DNA of 56,242 nt, from contig WRAC01000013.1 in assembly GCA_009780415.1 (NCBI GenBank), forward strand, positions 1 through 56,242, given 5' to 3'. The translations under genes were made by a program, and so were the position numbers. Under the pieces are notes generated by a model, which was not told where the DNA came from, searched no databases, and was given only the letters and a program-made list of their open reading frames with translations. Positions 8,742-16,563 of the stretch are shown here, in pieces (position 1 is the stretch's first letter; every line of letters begins with the position of its first letter). Source of the stretch: Defluviitaleaceae bacterium (GTDB lineage Bacteria > Bacillota > Clostridia > Lachnospirales > WRAX01).

Positions 8742-10106
8742 TCAATATCTAAACGGCGTGAGTGCGCGGCTGAAGCTCCAGTAACCGTCTAAGCCGTTCA
8801 TTAGTTGCAGCGCGCTGTTCGCGGTAAACATATCCGTTTTCGATTCAAACGACGGCATATCGATTATCATATACCGGTCCGATGTTATTTCGCCGTCAAT
8901 AATTAAATCAGCGCAGTCATAGATAAAACTATGTATTACACCACGGAAGCTTGTGCCAAAAGCGTGTTTGGAGAAGGAAAGGTCATCAGGCGGCGCATCG
9001 GTAAAACCGATTAATTCAAAGGCGTGCCGCTCGTTTGAAACGGTTTCGCCAATCCAGACCACGGCGTATGCGCTTTCAGCATTATCGGTGACCGCTATCG
9101 CGTACGCCGTCAAAATATCTGAATGCGGTGATAATACGGACGCGGATATGCTGGAAACGGACGAAATGCTCACCATGCCAATAGGCAGCATAAGCACGGC
9201 CAAAACAACCGCCGTTATCCGCGAACTAATTGTCGGCTTACGCAAACGCATTATATTGACAATCCTGTTTTTTATATCCGGCGAGGCCAGCGGCATGGAA
9301 AACACCGGGCGGACGGGCAGCACCGGGGCAAGCTCCACAAGCGCGCGGGCATATTCGGCCTTGCTTTCATATCCAATGCTCTTCACAACCGCCGCGTCGC
9401 AGCGGAACTCCATATCCATCTTTATTAATATCCGGCACAGCCAAACCAGCGGATTAAACCAATGGATACATACAAGCCCAAGCCACAGCACGTTAAAAAG
9501 GCTGTCAAAATGGCGTATATGCCGGATTTCGTGGATTATGGCGTGTTTGGACTGTATGTTGCCTTTTGCGGGAAAATCCAAGGGCAGTATTATTCTGGGC
9601 TTCAACACCCCGAATGTTATCGGCGTTTTTACATGCTCAGACGTATGTATTGTGACGCGCCGTTTAACGCCGCTCAGATATGCGTTATATTCGGCGCTGT
9701 AAAAGGTCTTCGCGCCGGAAAAATATCTGCCCAGGCGTATGCGCTGGATCAGGAAGAAGCAAGCCAGCAAAACCATTCCCGCGGCCCAAATTATTTCCGG
9801 CAAATAGCCCGCTGTTTTGTATGCGGCGTTTGCTTCGCCCGTAATATACGGTATAGTATCAAAAACAAAAGTATGCTGGATGATTGTAGTCGTGATATTA
9901 TACATCGCCGGTGAAACGACGAACTGAACGGGCGCGTAATTAGGGATAAATAACGGCCATATAAACGCGGCAAACACGCAGACCCATAAAACGGCCGTCA
10001 GCGAATGGGGCAGCTTCCGCCGCGCGAAAGGGCGGATAACCATAACAAACAACGCCATTACGCTTGCCGAAACAGTCGCCTGAAGCACATACGTGAATGT
10101 CGTCAT
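8742..10106 (-). CDS. blaR1: BlaR1/MecR1-like M56 membrane metallopeptidase sensor
   Basis: This 454-residue membrane sensor-protease has several transmembrane segments in the first half and the M56 zinc motif HEIRH, followed by EFRCDAAV with a downstream acidic ligand. Members of the family cleave the BlaI repressor when their extracellular part detects a signal. Here the tail after the last membrane segment (about residues 315-454) is only about 140 residues and shows none of the SxxK/SxN/KTG motifs of the penicillin-binding sensor. The signal may therefore not be a beta-lactam, or partner proteins may supply it. The start overlaps the blaI stop (ATGA), so the pair is translationally coupled. 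Confidence 0.9.
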   Translation of the reverse strand: MTTFTYVLQATVSASVMALFVMVIRPFARRKLPHSLTAVLWVCVFAAFIWPLFIPNYAPVQFVVSPAMYNITTTIIQHTFVFDTIPYITGEANAAYKTAGYLPEIIWAAGMVLLACFFLIQRIRLGRYFSGAKTFYSAEYNAYLSGVKRRVTIHTSEHVKTPITFGVLKPRIILPLDFPAKGNIQSKHAIIHEIRHIRHFDSLFNVLWLGLVCIHWFNPLVWLCRILIKMDMEFRCDAAVVKSIGYESKAEYARALVELAPVLPVRPVFSMPLASPDIKNRIVNIMRLRKPTISSRITAVVLAVLMLPIGMVSISSVSSISASVLSPHSDILTAYAIAVTDNAESAYAVVWIGETVSNERHAFELIGFTDAPPDDLSFSKHAFGTSFRGVIHSFIYDCADLIIDGEITSDRYMIIDMPSFESKTDMFTANSALQLMNGLDGYWSFSRALTPFRY

Positions 10107-10489
10107 AACGATACATCCCCGCTGTCGATCAGTTTCAGCAGAATATTTTTCTCCGCTTGGGAAATCGGCTTTTTATCCAGAAATGCCTGTACGAACATAC
10201 CGATTGAACCGTCGTACAAACGCTCCACCATGTCGGCGGCTTCGTCGCGGAGTATCTCATCCTTTCCATGCACGGCGGAGCAAATAAAACCGGGATCCCT
10301 GCGCTTGACGGCGCCTTTCTTGATAAGGCGGTGGAGGAAGGTGTATGTAGTGTTCTTCTCCCAGCCAATCTCGTCGCGGGCGGCATCCGCTATTAATGTG
10401 GCTCTGGCTTCGCCTATCCTCCACAATATATCCATCACCATTATTTCGGAATCGCTTAACTTAGTATTAACAAGGATACCCCCTCTCAC
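10103..10489 (-). CDS. blaI: BlaI/MecI/CopY-family repressor
   Basis: This small winged-helix repressor (about 125 residues) shows the family opening KLSDSEIMVMDILW, recognition-helix region TLIADAARDEIGWEKNTTYTFLHRL and a C-terminal dimerisation part. It should bind the two TACA-nn-TGTA dyads at 10487 and 8668 and be cut by the adjacent BlaR1-like protease. The start is unusual: an ATG at 10531 would overlap the gene's own promoter. GTG at 10489 is the first in-frame start after the predicted transcript start, nearly leaderless. A good AGAGGGGG motif further in is followed only by an out-of-frame TTG. I give the GTG as the best guess. Confidence 0.85.
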   Translation of the reverse strand: MRGGILVNTKLSDSEIMVMDILWRIGEARATLIADAARDEIGWEKNTTYTFLHRLIKKGAVKRRDPGFICSAVHGKDEILRDEAADMVERLYDGSIGMFVQAFLDKKPISQAEKNILLKLIDSGDVSL

Positions 10490-10502
10490 TACATTTGTAA
10501 TG
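10487..10502. promoter_or_regulatory. BlaI-type operator at blaI
   Basis: CACTACATTTGTAATG is a dyad with the TACA-tt-TGTA core of BlaI operators and outer CA/TG pairs. It overlaps the last bases of the -10 box of the blaI promoter, the classic arrangement for autorepression. Confidence 0.75.
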
Positions 10503-10528
10503 ATATCATGGGGTATATGTATTGTCAA
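10500..10528 (-). promoter_or_regulatory. Promoter of blaI-blaR1
   Basis: On the minus strand, TTGACA (10523-10528) and TATCAT (10500-10505) have a 17-base spacer. The -35 box lies inside the last codons of the upstream membrane-protein gene, and the -10 touches the BlaI operator. Confidence 0.75.
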
Positions 10529-11222
10529 CATATTTTTTACGCAGAAGGCATAGCTTATCTTCGCACCGGCGGCATTGCAGGTTTTCGTTGGTTTCTTGCG
10601 TAAAGTAATTGGGTTTTGTATAAAACGCTACTTCCCAGCGTATCAAAACGGTTAGCGAGAGCAGAATCAGGCTTATCGAATAAACGCTGGGATACAGTAT
10701 CATGGGTATACACATCATAAAATAATCCCAATTATAAATGCGGCATACAACGCAGCAGCGGTTCCGCATGAATAAAACTTGAAAAGGGCAGAAGATAAGT
10801 ATAAAAACAAGGTCGAATACAGCGTAAGCAAGTACGATAAGCAAAACCGCCGCGGGAGTCAGCAAACCCAATTGATGAAGCAGGAAAAGCACGGTTGCGG
10901 TGATTAAAAACCAGGAAGAAATGCTTAAAAGCGCGCCTTTTTGCGTTTTCTTGCTTTTTGGAGTAATAGCGGATAAGGGAGCGGGGCTGTAAGAGCAGGT
11001 GAAGTGCTTGCGCGCTCCCATGGAGATACGTTTATTTGGGATAATTCGATACAGCATATCAACGGTAAGTGAAATCCAAATAATAAAGAGAAATAACGCG
11101 TTAAGCCCTATATCCGGAATTACGGTAAAATTTAATTTATCAACATCGGCAAAAAACAGGTAAAATGCCATGGCAAACAGAAATACCCGGAATATAAGCT
11201 TACATACATGGCGAAGGAACAT
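10506..11222 (-). CDS. Conserved membrane protein with CxxC motifs, function unknown
   Basis: This 238-residue protein has about five or six hydrophobic segments. Near the middle is a cysteine motif RCCVVCRIYNWDY, and near the C-terminus CRRCEDKLC. Together they could form a metal or Fe-S site on one face of the membrane. I recognise this motif layout from uncharacterised membrane proteins in Clostridia but know no function. The C-terminal codons contain the blaI -35 box. It follows the EamA gene by 36 bases in the same direction and may be cotranscribed with it. Confidence 0.75.
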   Translation of the reverse strand: MFLRHVCKLIFRVFLFAMAFYLFFADVDKLNFTVIPDIGLNALFLFIIWISLTVDMLYRIIPNKRISMGARKHFTCSYSPAPLSAITPKSKKTQKGALLSISSWFLITATVLFLLHQLGLLTPAAVLLIVLAYAVFDLVFILIFCPFQVLFMRNRCCVVCRIYNWDYFMMCIPMILYPSVYSISLILLSLTVLIRWEVAFYTKPNYFTQETNENLQCRRCEDKLCLLRKKYVDNTYTP

Positions 11223-11258
11223 TCTACTGATGCGGATCCCCTCTCTTCCAATTATATA

Positions 11259-12134
11259 TTACCATAATGTAACAATAATTGGAAGCAAAGTTCCCGCCGT
11301 TAATAACGCAAGCCCGGTAAGGCTCCGCTTAGAAAACCGTTCGCCCAGGAACAGCCGGGCAAAGCCCATTGTTAATACAACGCTTAATTTATCTATAGGC
11401 ACAACATGGCTGGCGTTCCCAAGCTGCAATGCCCTGTAAAAAAACAGCCAGCTTGCGCCGGTGGCCGCACCGGACAGCAAAAGGAACATCCAGCTTCTCC
11501 GGTCTATTTTTCCTATGTTTTTTTGGCCTTTGGTAATGAAAACCATCAGCCAGCTCATGGGCACAACAGCCATCGTCCTTATAGCCGTACCCAAATTCGC
11601 CTCAATGTTTGCAATGCCTATCCTTCCCAAAACCGCCGTAAGGCTGGCAAAAACCGCCGCCAACAAAGCGTAGAACAGCCAGCCGCGGCGGTTTTTGACA
11701 CCCTTATCCTTTTTCAAGTCCAGCATCAGCCATGTACCCGCCGCCATAAGCGCCATTCCCGCAACCGTAAATCCGCCCATAGGCTCGCGCAGAAAGATAA
11801 AGGCCAAAATCATGGTCAGGATCGTACTGCTCTTGTCTATGGGAACCACACGGTTCACGCTGCCGAGTTGAAGGGCGCGGAAAAAACAGAGCCATGAACC
11901 CCCGGTCGCCGCGCCCGACAGGATGAGGAAAATCCACGTCCTGCCGTCCACATGCCGGATATGGCTGCCGGAGCCCGCGACAAGCACCATAAGCCACGCG
12001 AAGGCTAATACAACCATCGTACGTATGGCTGTAGCCAAATGAGAATCAACGTTTCTCAGGCCGATTTTTGCCAGAATCGTCGTCAGCGCGGCAAAGACGG
12101 CTGACCCTGCCGCGTGAATAATCCAGTTTTCCAT
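11259..12134 (-). CDS. EamA/DMT-family transporter
   Basis: This 291-residue inner membrane protein has two EamA repeats of five membrane segments each. The repeats are visibly homologous: each carries a near-identical stretch (SGAATGGSWLCFFRALQLG in the first half, SGAATGASWLFFYRALQLG in the second) followed by VVPIDK. Family members export amino acids or other small metabolites; the substrate is not evident. The start follows GAGG. It begins 3 bases after the HAAS gene stop, so it is probably in the PadR-controlled operon. Confidence 0.92.
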   Translation of the reverse strand: MENWIIHAAGSAVFAALTTILAKIGLRNVDSHLATAIRTMVVLAFAWLMVLVAGSGSHIRHVDGRTWIFLILSGAATGGSWLCFFRALQLGSVNRVVPIDKSSTILTMILAFIFLREPMGGFTVAGMALMAAGTWLMLDLKKDKGVKNRRGWLFYALLAAVFASLTAVLGRIGIANIEANLGTAIRTMAVVPMSWLMVFITKGQKNIGKIDRRSWMFLLLSGAATGASWLFFYRALQLGNASHVVPIDKLSVVLTMGFARLFLGERFSKRSLTGLALLTAGTLLPIIVTLW

Positions 12135-12137
12135 TTA

Positions 12138-13220
12138 TCAATCCTCAATTATATCTATTATTTTACTTACTTTACCCAGCGGCGGTCTGAACGTTTTATA
12201 TATGGCAACGCCGCATTCAGCCAAGCCGCTTATCACAACTATGATAATGATTATAATAAATACAATGCCCGCCGGGTTATCAAACGCGCCGTGGAATGGG
12301 ACGGCGTACCGGATGTTTTCAAAGGCGTCCCACATGAAGGAGGGGAAGAAATCAGGCAAATCGTTGTTAAATATAACCGGTCTGCTGAATATATACAATA
12401 CCGCGCAAATACCGGCCAGATTGCTCATTATAACTGCCGCGCAGACAGCGGGTGTCCAGCGCCGGACAATTATCTTCATAAAATATTCCGCCGCGCCAAA
12501 TAAAGCGGAGATAATGATGGCGGGGATACAAGCCTTGAGGAAATCAACGTGGAAGGTATTTAGGATTATTCTATCGGCTCCAAAATTTATAAAAACGGCG
12601 GGCATAATCCCAACGCATACCATAACGGCTATCATCGAAAACACAACCAAAACGATCAGACCGCCAATGCTTTCGGTCAGCGGGATGGCGTTTTTGCCCT
12701 TTTGCGGCACCGCCGGGAGGTCTTGGGGCTTCCACTCCCGCTGTACGCTGCCCGCGCCGCTTGTTCTTTCGTAGATTATGAAACCGACGGTTGTCCAGAA
12801 CGCGGCTTGGAACGCGGCATTTAAACCCATTGATAATCCTCTTGTTACCGTGTCTCTGATTATTCTTGTCATGAAACGGGATATGGCAGCCGCCTCCGTG
12901 CCGAAAGCGTTTATTATACCCATAATAACGCCGATAGCGAGCGCAATGCCGCCGATTGCGAAAACCACTATTTTAAGCACGCTGATGTATTCATCATATA
13001 CCGCCGGGGATATAAGATACCTTTGTTTTTGCATGTATTTGCCCGCCAGTAAAGACGGCGGCCCGAACTGGCTGATTACGGCCATTTTAGCGTTGTCGTC
13101 CGCGTCGTCCGGCAGCATGTCGTAGATGTTGGCCCTAAGTTCGTTGCCGACCTCCTCCCTGTCCTTTTCGGGGAGCCGCCGCGTTACATCGTACAGATAC
13201 CGCTCAATTACGTCTGTCAT
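12138..13220 (-). CDS. HAAS-domain membrane protein
   Basis: The 360-residue protein has an N-terminal HAAS-type cytoplasmic domain (about 1-65; RYLYDVTRRLPEKDREEVGNE, then MLPDDADDNAKMAV). About seven hydrophobic segments follow. HAAS proteins are almost always encoded next to PadR regulators, as here, and are thought to be signalling or anchoring partners. The start follows GGAGGG at 13220 and overlaps the end of padR by 17 bases. The role of the membrane part is unknown. Confidence 0.8.
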   Translation of the reverse strand: MTDVIERYLYDVTRRLPEKDREEVGNELRANIYDMLPDDADDNAKMAVISQFGPPSLLAGKYMQKQRYLISPAVYDEYISVLKIVVFAIGGIALAIGVIMGIINAFGTEAAAISRFMTRIIRDTVTRGLSMGLNAAFQAAFWTTVGFIIYERTSGAGSVQREWKPQDLPAVPQKGKNAIPLTESIGGLIVLVVFSMIAVMVCVGIMPAVFINFGADRIILNTFHVDFLKACIPAIIISALFGAAEYFMKIIVRRWTPAVCAAVIMSNLAGICAVLYIFSRPVIFNNDLPDFFPSFMWDAFENIRYAVPFHGAFDNPAGIVFIIIIIIVVISGLAECGVAIYKTFRPPLGKVSKIIDIIED

Positions 13221-13560
13221 AGTATTCGTCCCTCCTGCAAATGTTTGCGATGCTTTTCTGCATTTTTTCCCATTCCGTTATCAGCTCGGCATATATTTTG
13301 ACGCCTTTTTCGCTGATGGCATAATACTTTCTAGGCCTGTTTTCGCTTGTGTCCCAAACGCTGACTAGAATCTCCTGGCTGTCAAGCCTGCGTAAAAGCG
13401 GATATAATGTGTTTGCCTCTATGTCTATCCCCTTGCTTTGCAAGGTTTGAAGCAAATCATAACCATAACGCGGACCGTCTAAACAGCCTAATACCGCCAG
13501 CATCAGGCTTCCACGCCTTAGTTCTGTTACAAAGCTCTGTACTTGTTCATTTTCAGGCAC
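13204..13560 (-). CDS. PadR-family transcriptional regulator
   Basis: This is a winged-helix repressor of about 118 residues. It shows LRRGSLMLAVLGCLDGPRYGYDLLQ, the recognition region ANTLYPLLRRLDSQ, the wing ENRPRKYYAISEKG and a C-terminal dimer helix. I choose a GTG at 13560 because GAGGTGAT lies 6 bases before it; the longer in-frame ATG at 13608 falls on the promoter. It likely represses its own operon with the HAAS protein and EamA transporter, and the inducer is unknown. Confidence 0.9.
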   Translation of the reverse strand: MPENEQVQSFVTELRRGSLMLAVLGCLDGPRYGYDLLQTLQSKGIDIEANTLYPLLRRLDSQEILVSVWDTSENRPRKYYAISEKGVKIYAELITEWEKMQKSIANICRRDEYYDRRN

Positions 13561-13578
13561 AGTAATCACCTCAAAACT

Positions 13579-13608
13579 ATTATATTGTATGACGCACACT
13601 ATTGTCAA
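13579..13608 (-). promoter_or_regulatory. Promoter of the padR operon
   Basis: On the minus strand, TTGACA (13603-13608) and TATAAT (13579-13584) are perfect consensus with an 18-base spacer, 19 bases before the chosen GTG start. Confidence 0.8.
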
Positions 13609-13683
13609 GATAAATTATTCAGAAAATAAAATATTATTTTTAACCACAGAAAACACAAAAAAACACAAAATAAAAACATGAAA

Positions 13684-13714
13684 ACAGGCCCGGGAGGGGG
13701 ATTCCAAGGCCTGT
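13684..13714 (-). terminator. rpsU terminator
   Basis: ACAGGCC (13684-13690) pairs with GGCCTGT (13708-13714). On the minus strand the stem is followed by TTTTC and further T-rich sequence. It lies 33 bases after the rpsU stop. The rest of the 13609-13746 gap is AC/A-rich with nothing else identified. Confidence 0.65.
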
Positions 13715-13746
13715 CTTGTGTTACACGTGATATTTAAACATGTATC

Positions 13747-13923
13747 TTAGTTATATCTGCGTTTTCTTGCTGCTTCCGATTTCTTTTTACGGCGAACGCT
13801 GGGCTTGTCATAATGCTCACGTTTGCGAACTTCGCCCATTATCCCGGCTTGCGCGCAGCTTCTTTTAAAACGTTTCAACGCACTGTCAAAGGATTCGTTT
13901 TCCTTTATTCTTACTTCCGACAT
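13747..13923 (-). CDS. rpsU: 30S ribosomal protein S21
   Basis: This is the 58-residue small-subunit protein S21, near platform h26 and the anti-Shine-Dalgarno end of 16S rRNA. The sequence opens [20 protein letters not shown], has [16 protein letters not shown] in the middle and ends in a basic [13 protein letters not shown] tail, all typical. The ATG at 13923 follows GGAGGGA; a longer in-frame ATG at 14013 lies on the promoter and is rejected. It is monocistronic with its own promoter and terminator. Confidence 0.97.
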   Translation of the reverse strand: MSEVRIKENESFDSALKRFKRSCAQAGIMGEVRKREHYDKPSVRRKKKSEAARKRRYN

Positions 13924-13984
13924 CAAAATCCCTCCCTCCGTACGCTGACTGCAATATCCATCGCAAAAAATGGACAGTAAATAG

Positions 13985-14013
13985 ATTATACACAAATTGT
14001 TAGCGTAAGTCAA
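13985..14013 (-). promoter_or_regulatory. rpsU promoter
   Basis: On the minus strand, TTGACT (14008-14013) and TATAAT (13985-13990) have a 17-base spacer, about 60 bases before the rpsU start. Confidence 0.8.
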
Positions 14014-14053
14014 TCTTTTTTCAGGTAATTTTCCATAATTTAGTTAAAACATA

Positions 14054-14305
14054 TTATGGCTGCTCAAAATCCTGATCATGGGCGAAGCCTTCGTTGTTTT
14101 CGGTTTCTGTATCCTCATCCTCATCCTCGTCATCGTCGTCAAAAAGCTCGTCACCGAAGAAATCATCGTCGAAATCACAATCACAACGCAGTGTTTTAAC
14201 GGCCTTAACTATAACCGCGGCAATAAAAGCCAAGAACACCGCCGCCCCTGCTAAAATTAATATTTTCTTGATAATACTGCCGTCCTTAGAATTACAGCAT
14301 TTCAT
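14054..14305 (-). CDS. Small membrane protein with acidic tail, unknown
   Basis: This protein of about 83 residues is made of a cysteine pair (KCC), a short basic stretch (KKI), one membrane helix (about 14-36) and a C-terminal tail of about 40 residues rich in Asp and Glu, including DDDDEDEDEDTE. The ATG at 14305 follows AAGGAGGA. It starts 2 bases after the stop of the Nudix gene, so the two form an operon. The topology suggests a cytoplasmic acidic tail; I know no function. Confidence 0.65.
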   Translation of the reverse strand: MKCCNSKDGSIIKKILILAGAAVFLAFIAAVIVKAVKTLRCDCDFDDDFFGDELFDDDDEDEDEDTETENNEGFAHDQDFEQP

Positions 14306-14307
14306 GA

Positions 14308-14775
14308 TTATCCTCCTTTTTGCGGTTCCCTGCGCGGCCCTGAGTAGCCCCGCGCAGCCCAAATTCCGTCATATTCATTATATGCGCGGTTCATGATCTG
14401 CCTTTCGTCATGAAATTTCAAAAGATGGAAGGCTTCATGCCGCTTGTAAAACCCGGCGTCCGAGAAAAATTCTTCGGCCTGGGGCTTGCTGACGAAGGTA
14501 TTTGACAACATCAGGTACCAGTGTACGGTTTTATTTACCATATCTCCCGATACCCGGAAATTGTATTGCGTTTTGCCTATATATTTAACAATTTTTGCCG
14601 TTATGCCCGTTTCTTCCTTAACCTCACGGAGCGCGGTCTGCTTGAAGCTCTCGCCTTCTTCCACCGAACCCTTTGGAAGCACCCAGCCCAGATATTTGCC
14701 GTTTTGGTTTTTATATAACAGCAGAACCTTACCCCTGTTTATCACAACACCCCCGCAGCTTACCGCTTCACTCAC
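14308..14775 (-). CDS. Nudix hydrolase
   Basis: This 155-residue hydrolase acts on a nucleoside-diphosphate-linked substrate. The Nudix box is complete: GSVEEGESFKQTALREVKEETGI (G-x5-E-x7-REVxEExG) at about residues 36-58. The start is GTG at 14775, with GGAGG seven bases before it. It shares an operon with the small acidic membrane protein. The substrate cannot be assigned. Confidence 0.93.
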   Translation of the reverse strand: MSEAVSCGGVVINRGKVLLLYKNQNGKYLGWVLPKGSVEEGESFKQTALREVKEETGITAKIVKYIGKTQYNFRVSGDMVNKTVHWYLMLSNTFVSKPQAEEFFSDAGFYKRHEAFHLLKFHDERQIMNRAYNEYDGIWAARGYSGPRREPQKGG

Positions 14776-14840
14776 ATATTATCCTCCGTTCGCGGCGTGT
14801 TAATATAACCTATAAAGTATAACCCATTTGCGTGCTCGTT

Positions 14841-15521
14841 TCAAGCTTTTCTTTTAAAAGGTGAAATCTCCAGGTGTCTTTCCATCTGACGCAAGCCGTT
14901 ATGCCACATAAAAATCATCAGCGGAACGAACAACACCAACAGAACCGGCTGCTGCGACAGGAGAAGGAAATCGTATGCGCCGTGCAGCAGCCACGTGGCT
15001 GTGAACGCGTTGACCAGATACCCGGCGCGGCGGCTTGGGTCAAAGCGCGCCATAGCAAAATAGTACCCGGTGGTAACGGCGAACAGCGCGTGGGCGGGAA
15101 TGGATATGGACGCGCGAATTAAGGCCGTACCCAGGCCGCCAAGCTCCGGGTGAAAGATATAGAGAATATTTTCCAGCCACGCGAACCCAAGGGCGATAAA
15201 AACCGAATATACAATGCCATCGAAAGGCTCGTTCAGGTTCGCGTTATACCAAGTAAGCAGGAACAAAGCCAGAAACTTGAATGCCGTTTCCGTCAGCGCC
15301 GCTACAACTACACCGCTGAAAAAGGCCTCGCCAATGATTCCGGTAACTGGCATAAAACCGGCTATTACCATTTCTGTCTGGATAATGGGATAAGTTATCG
15401 CCAAACCCGTGATAACGCCTACAACCAGCAACCGCAGCGGTTCTTTCTCGTACCTGTCGCGTATATAAACATAGAAAAGCACCGCCAGAACCGGCGCGAT
15501 GCCAATTGTAAAAAGCAACAT
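14841..15521 (-). CDS. PrsW-like intramembrane metalloprotease
   Basis: This 226-residue polytopic membrane protein belongs to the PrsW family. It has the early cytoplasmic DRYEKEPLRLL motif, then ALTETAFKF, FDGIVYSVFIALGFAWLENI with the paired glutamates, and SIPAHALFAVTTGY with the conserved His. In Bacillus, PrsW makes the first cut of the anti-sigma factor RsiW in response to cell-envelope stress. No anti-sigma gene lies nearby, so the substrate here is open. The 15522-15642 gap contains the divergent lipoprotein promoter. Confidence 0.88.
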   Translation of the reverse strand: MLLFTIGIAPVLAVLFYVYIRDRYEKEPLRLLVVGVITGLAITYPIIQTEMVIAGFMPVTGIIGEAFFSGVVVAALTETAFKFLALFLLTWYNANLNEPFDGIVYSVFIALGFAWLENILYIFHPELGGLGTALIRASISIPAHALFAVTTGYYFAMARFDPSRRAGYLVNAFTATWLLHGAYDFLLLSQQPVLLVLFVPLMIFMWHNGLRQMERHLEISPFKRKA

Positions 15522-15582
15522 GCAATCCCGCCTTTTTTATTAGTTTGCTTTTAATCCGGCATGTTTATACAATGAATTGGAT

Positions 15583-15611
15583 TTGACTTTTGCACGTATA
15601 CATGTTAGAGT
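15583..15611 (+). promoter_or_regulatory. Promoter of the acidic lipoprotein pair
   Basis: TTGACT (15583-15588) and TAGAGT (15606-15611) have a 17-base spacer, about 32 bases before the first lipoprotein start. Confidence 0.6.
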
Positions 15612-15642
15612 TAAAGAATAAATAATGATTGGAGGCTACATA

Positions 15643-16551
15643 ATGAAGAAACGCTTTTTTACGCTTTTTGCTCTTGTTTTTTCCGCCGCTTTGCTGTTCG
15701 CGGCTTGCGGCTCCGGCGCTGAGTTCGGGGATAGTTTCGCGGAAGCCCTTGCGGTATATGAAGAAAATGACTTTGACGCGGAGGTACTGGTACAGCTTAC
15801 TCCAATGGAGATTGTTGAAATTGCCGCGGAACTGAGCGCTACGGAGACGTCTTCAGTAATAGCGACGCAGATTTTTGTCTTAATGGATTTAATGGGTTTG
15901 ACCATGGGTACGGTTGAATTGGATATAATCACGGCCGTTATCGCTGATGACGGGGAAGTCGCCGCTTTCGCGATGGAGATGTTTTTGAGCATGGATATGC
16001 TGGGAATGGAGGAGCAGGAATTTATTACGCTGTATTATTATGATGGCGTAGCTTATTCATATATCGACGGAGTGGAGGAGATATTAGAAACGGAATTTGA
16101 TGTGTTTAAGGAGGAATTTGATGAAATGCTGCAAGAATTCGGTATGGGCAGTATAGGCCTTGATTTTACCGAATTGGAAGAAATAACCGAATTGGTTGAT
16201 TTCTATGTCACCGATGACGGCATTATAATGGAGTTTGTGCTGGACGGCACGGCCTTTGGCGCGATGGACGGCCTTATTGGGGATTTCATGGACGGTTTTA
16301 TGGGTGAGATGATCGGCATGGAGGAGGGTCTGTCCTTCGGCGATGTTATGCTTACGGTGGGTATTGACTATGATGGATACCTCAGAAGCGTAACCATTGA
16401 AACCGTGATATCCGTGGAAATGGAAGAACTGCCTGGTTTTGCGATTGGTGTTGGGGTCTCTTTCACACAGTTGTACGCTGCTTTGGGTGATGAAGTAGAG
16501 ATTGAGTTGCCTGATGATTTGCTTGAGTATCAATTAGTTGATTCATTTTAA
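15643..16551 (+). CDS. Hyperacidic Met-rich lipoprotein, first paralog
   Basis: This 302-residue secreted lipoprotein has a signal peptide (KKRFFTLFALVFS) and lipobox LLFAAC, with the anchored cysteine near residue 22. The ATG at 15643 follows GGAGG. By my reading the mature part contains only one Lys (FKEEFDE) and one Arg (GYLRSVT) against dozens of Asp/Glu and many Met. Recurring pieces (YYDG, FxLDG, IDYDGYLRS) suggest an extended beta-sheet lipid-binding fold of the LolA/LppX kind, but this is inference. It is paralogous to the next gene, 12 bases downstream. I do not recognise a characterised family. Confidence 0.85.
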   Translation: MKKRFFTLFALVFSAALLFAACGSGAEFGDSFAEALAVYEENDFDAEVLVQLTPMEIVEIAAELSATETSSVIATQIFVLMDLMGLTMGTVELDIITAVIADDGEVAAFAMEMFLSMDMLGMEEQEFITLYYYDGVAYSYIDGVEEILETEFDVFKEEFDEMLQEFGMGSIGLDFTELEEITELVDFYVTDDGIIMEFVLDGTAFGAMDGLIGDFMDGFMGEMIGMEEGLSFGDVMLTVGIDYDGYLRSVTIETVISVEMEELPGFAIGVGVSFTQLYAALGDEVEIELPDDLLEYQLVDSF

Positions 16552-16563
16552 AGGAGGATTATA

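Noticed and set aside
8742-10528. Beta-lactam resistance locus
   Set aside because: BlaI and BlaR1-like genes are present, but there is no beta-lactamase or PBP2a gene and no penicillin-binding sensor motif, so resistance cannot be claimed.
13640-13675. ACACAAAA-rich tract, also seen in reverse near 46448-46466
   Set aside because: It is low-complexity A/C sequence shared by two gaps, without a repeat unit, dyad or target-site duplication that would support a mobile element.
14094-14200. Serine-rich open frame on the plus strand opposite the acidic-tail protein
   Set aside because: It is the antisense reading of GAC/GAT/GAA codons of the small membrane protein and has no start signals.
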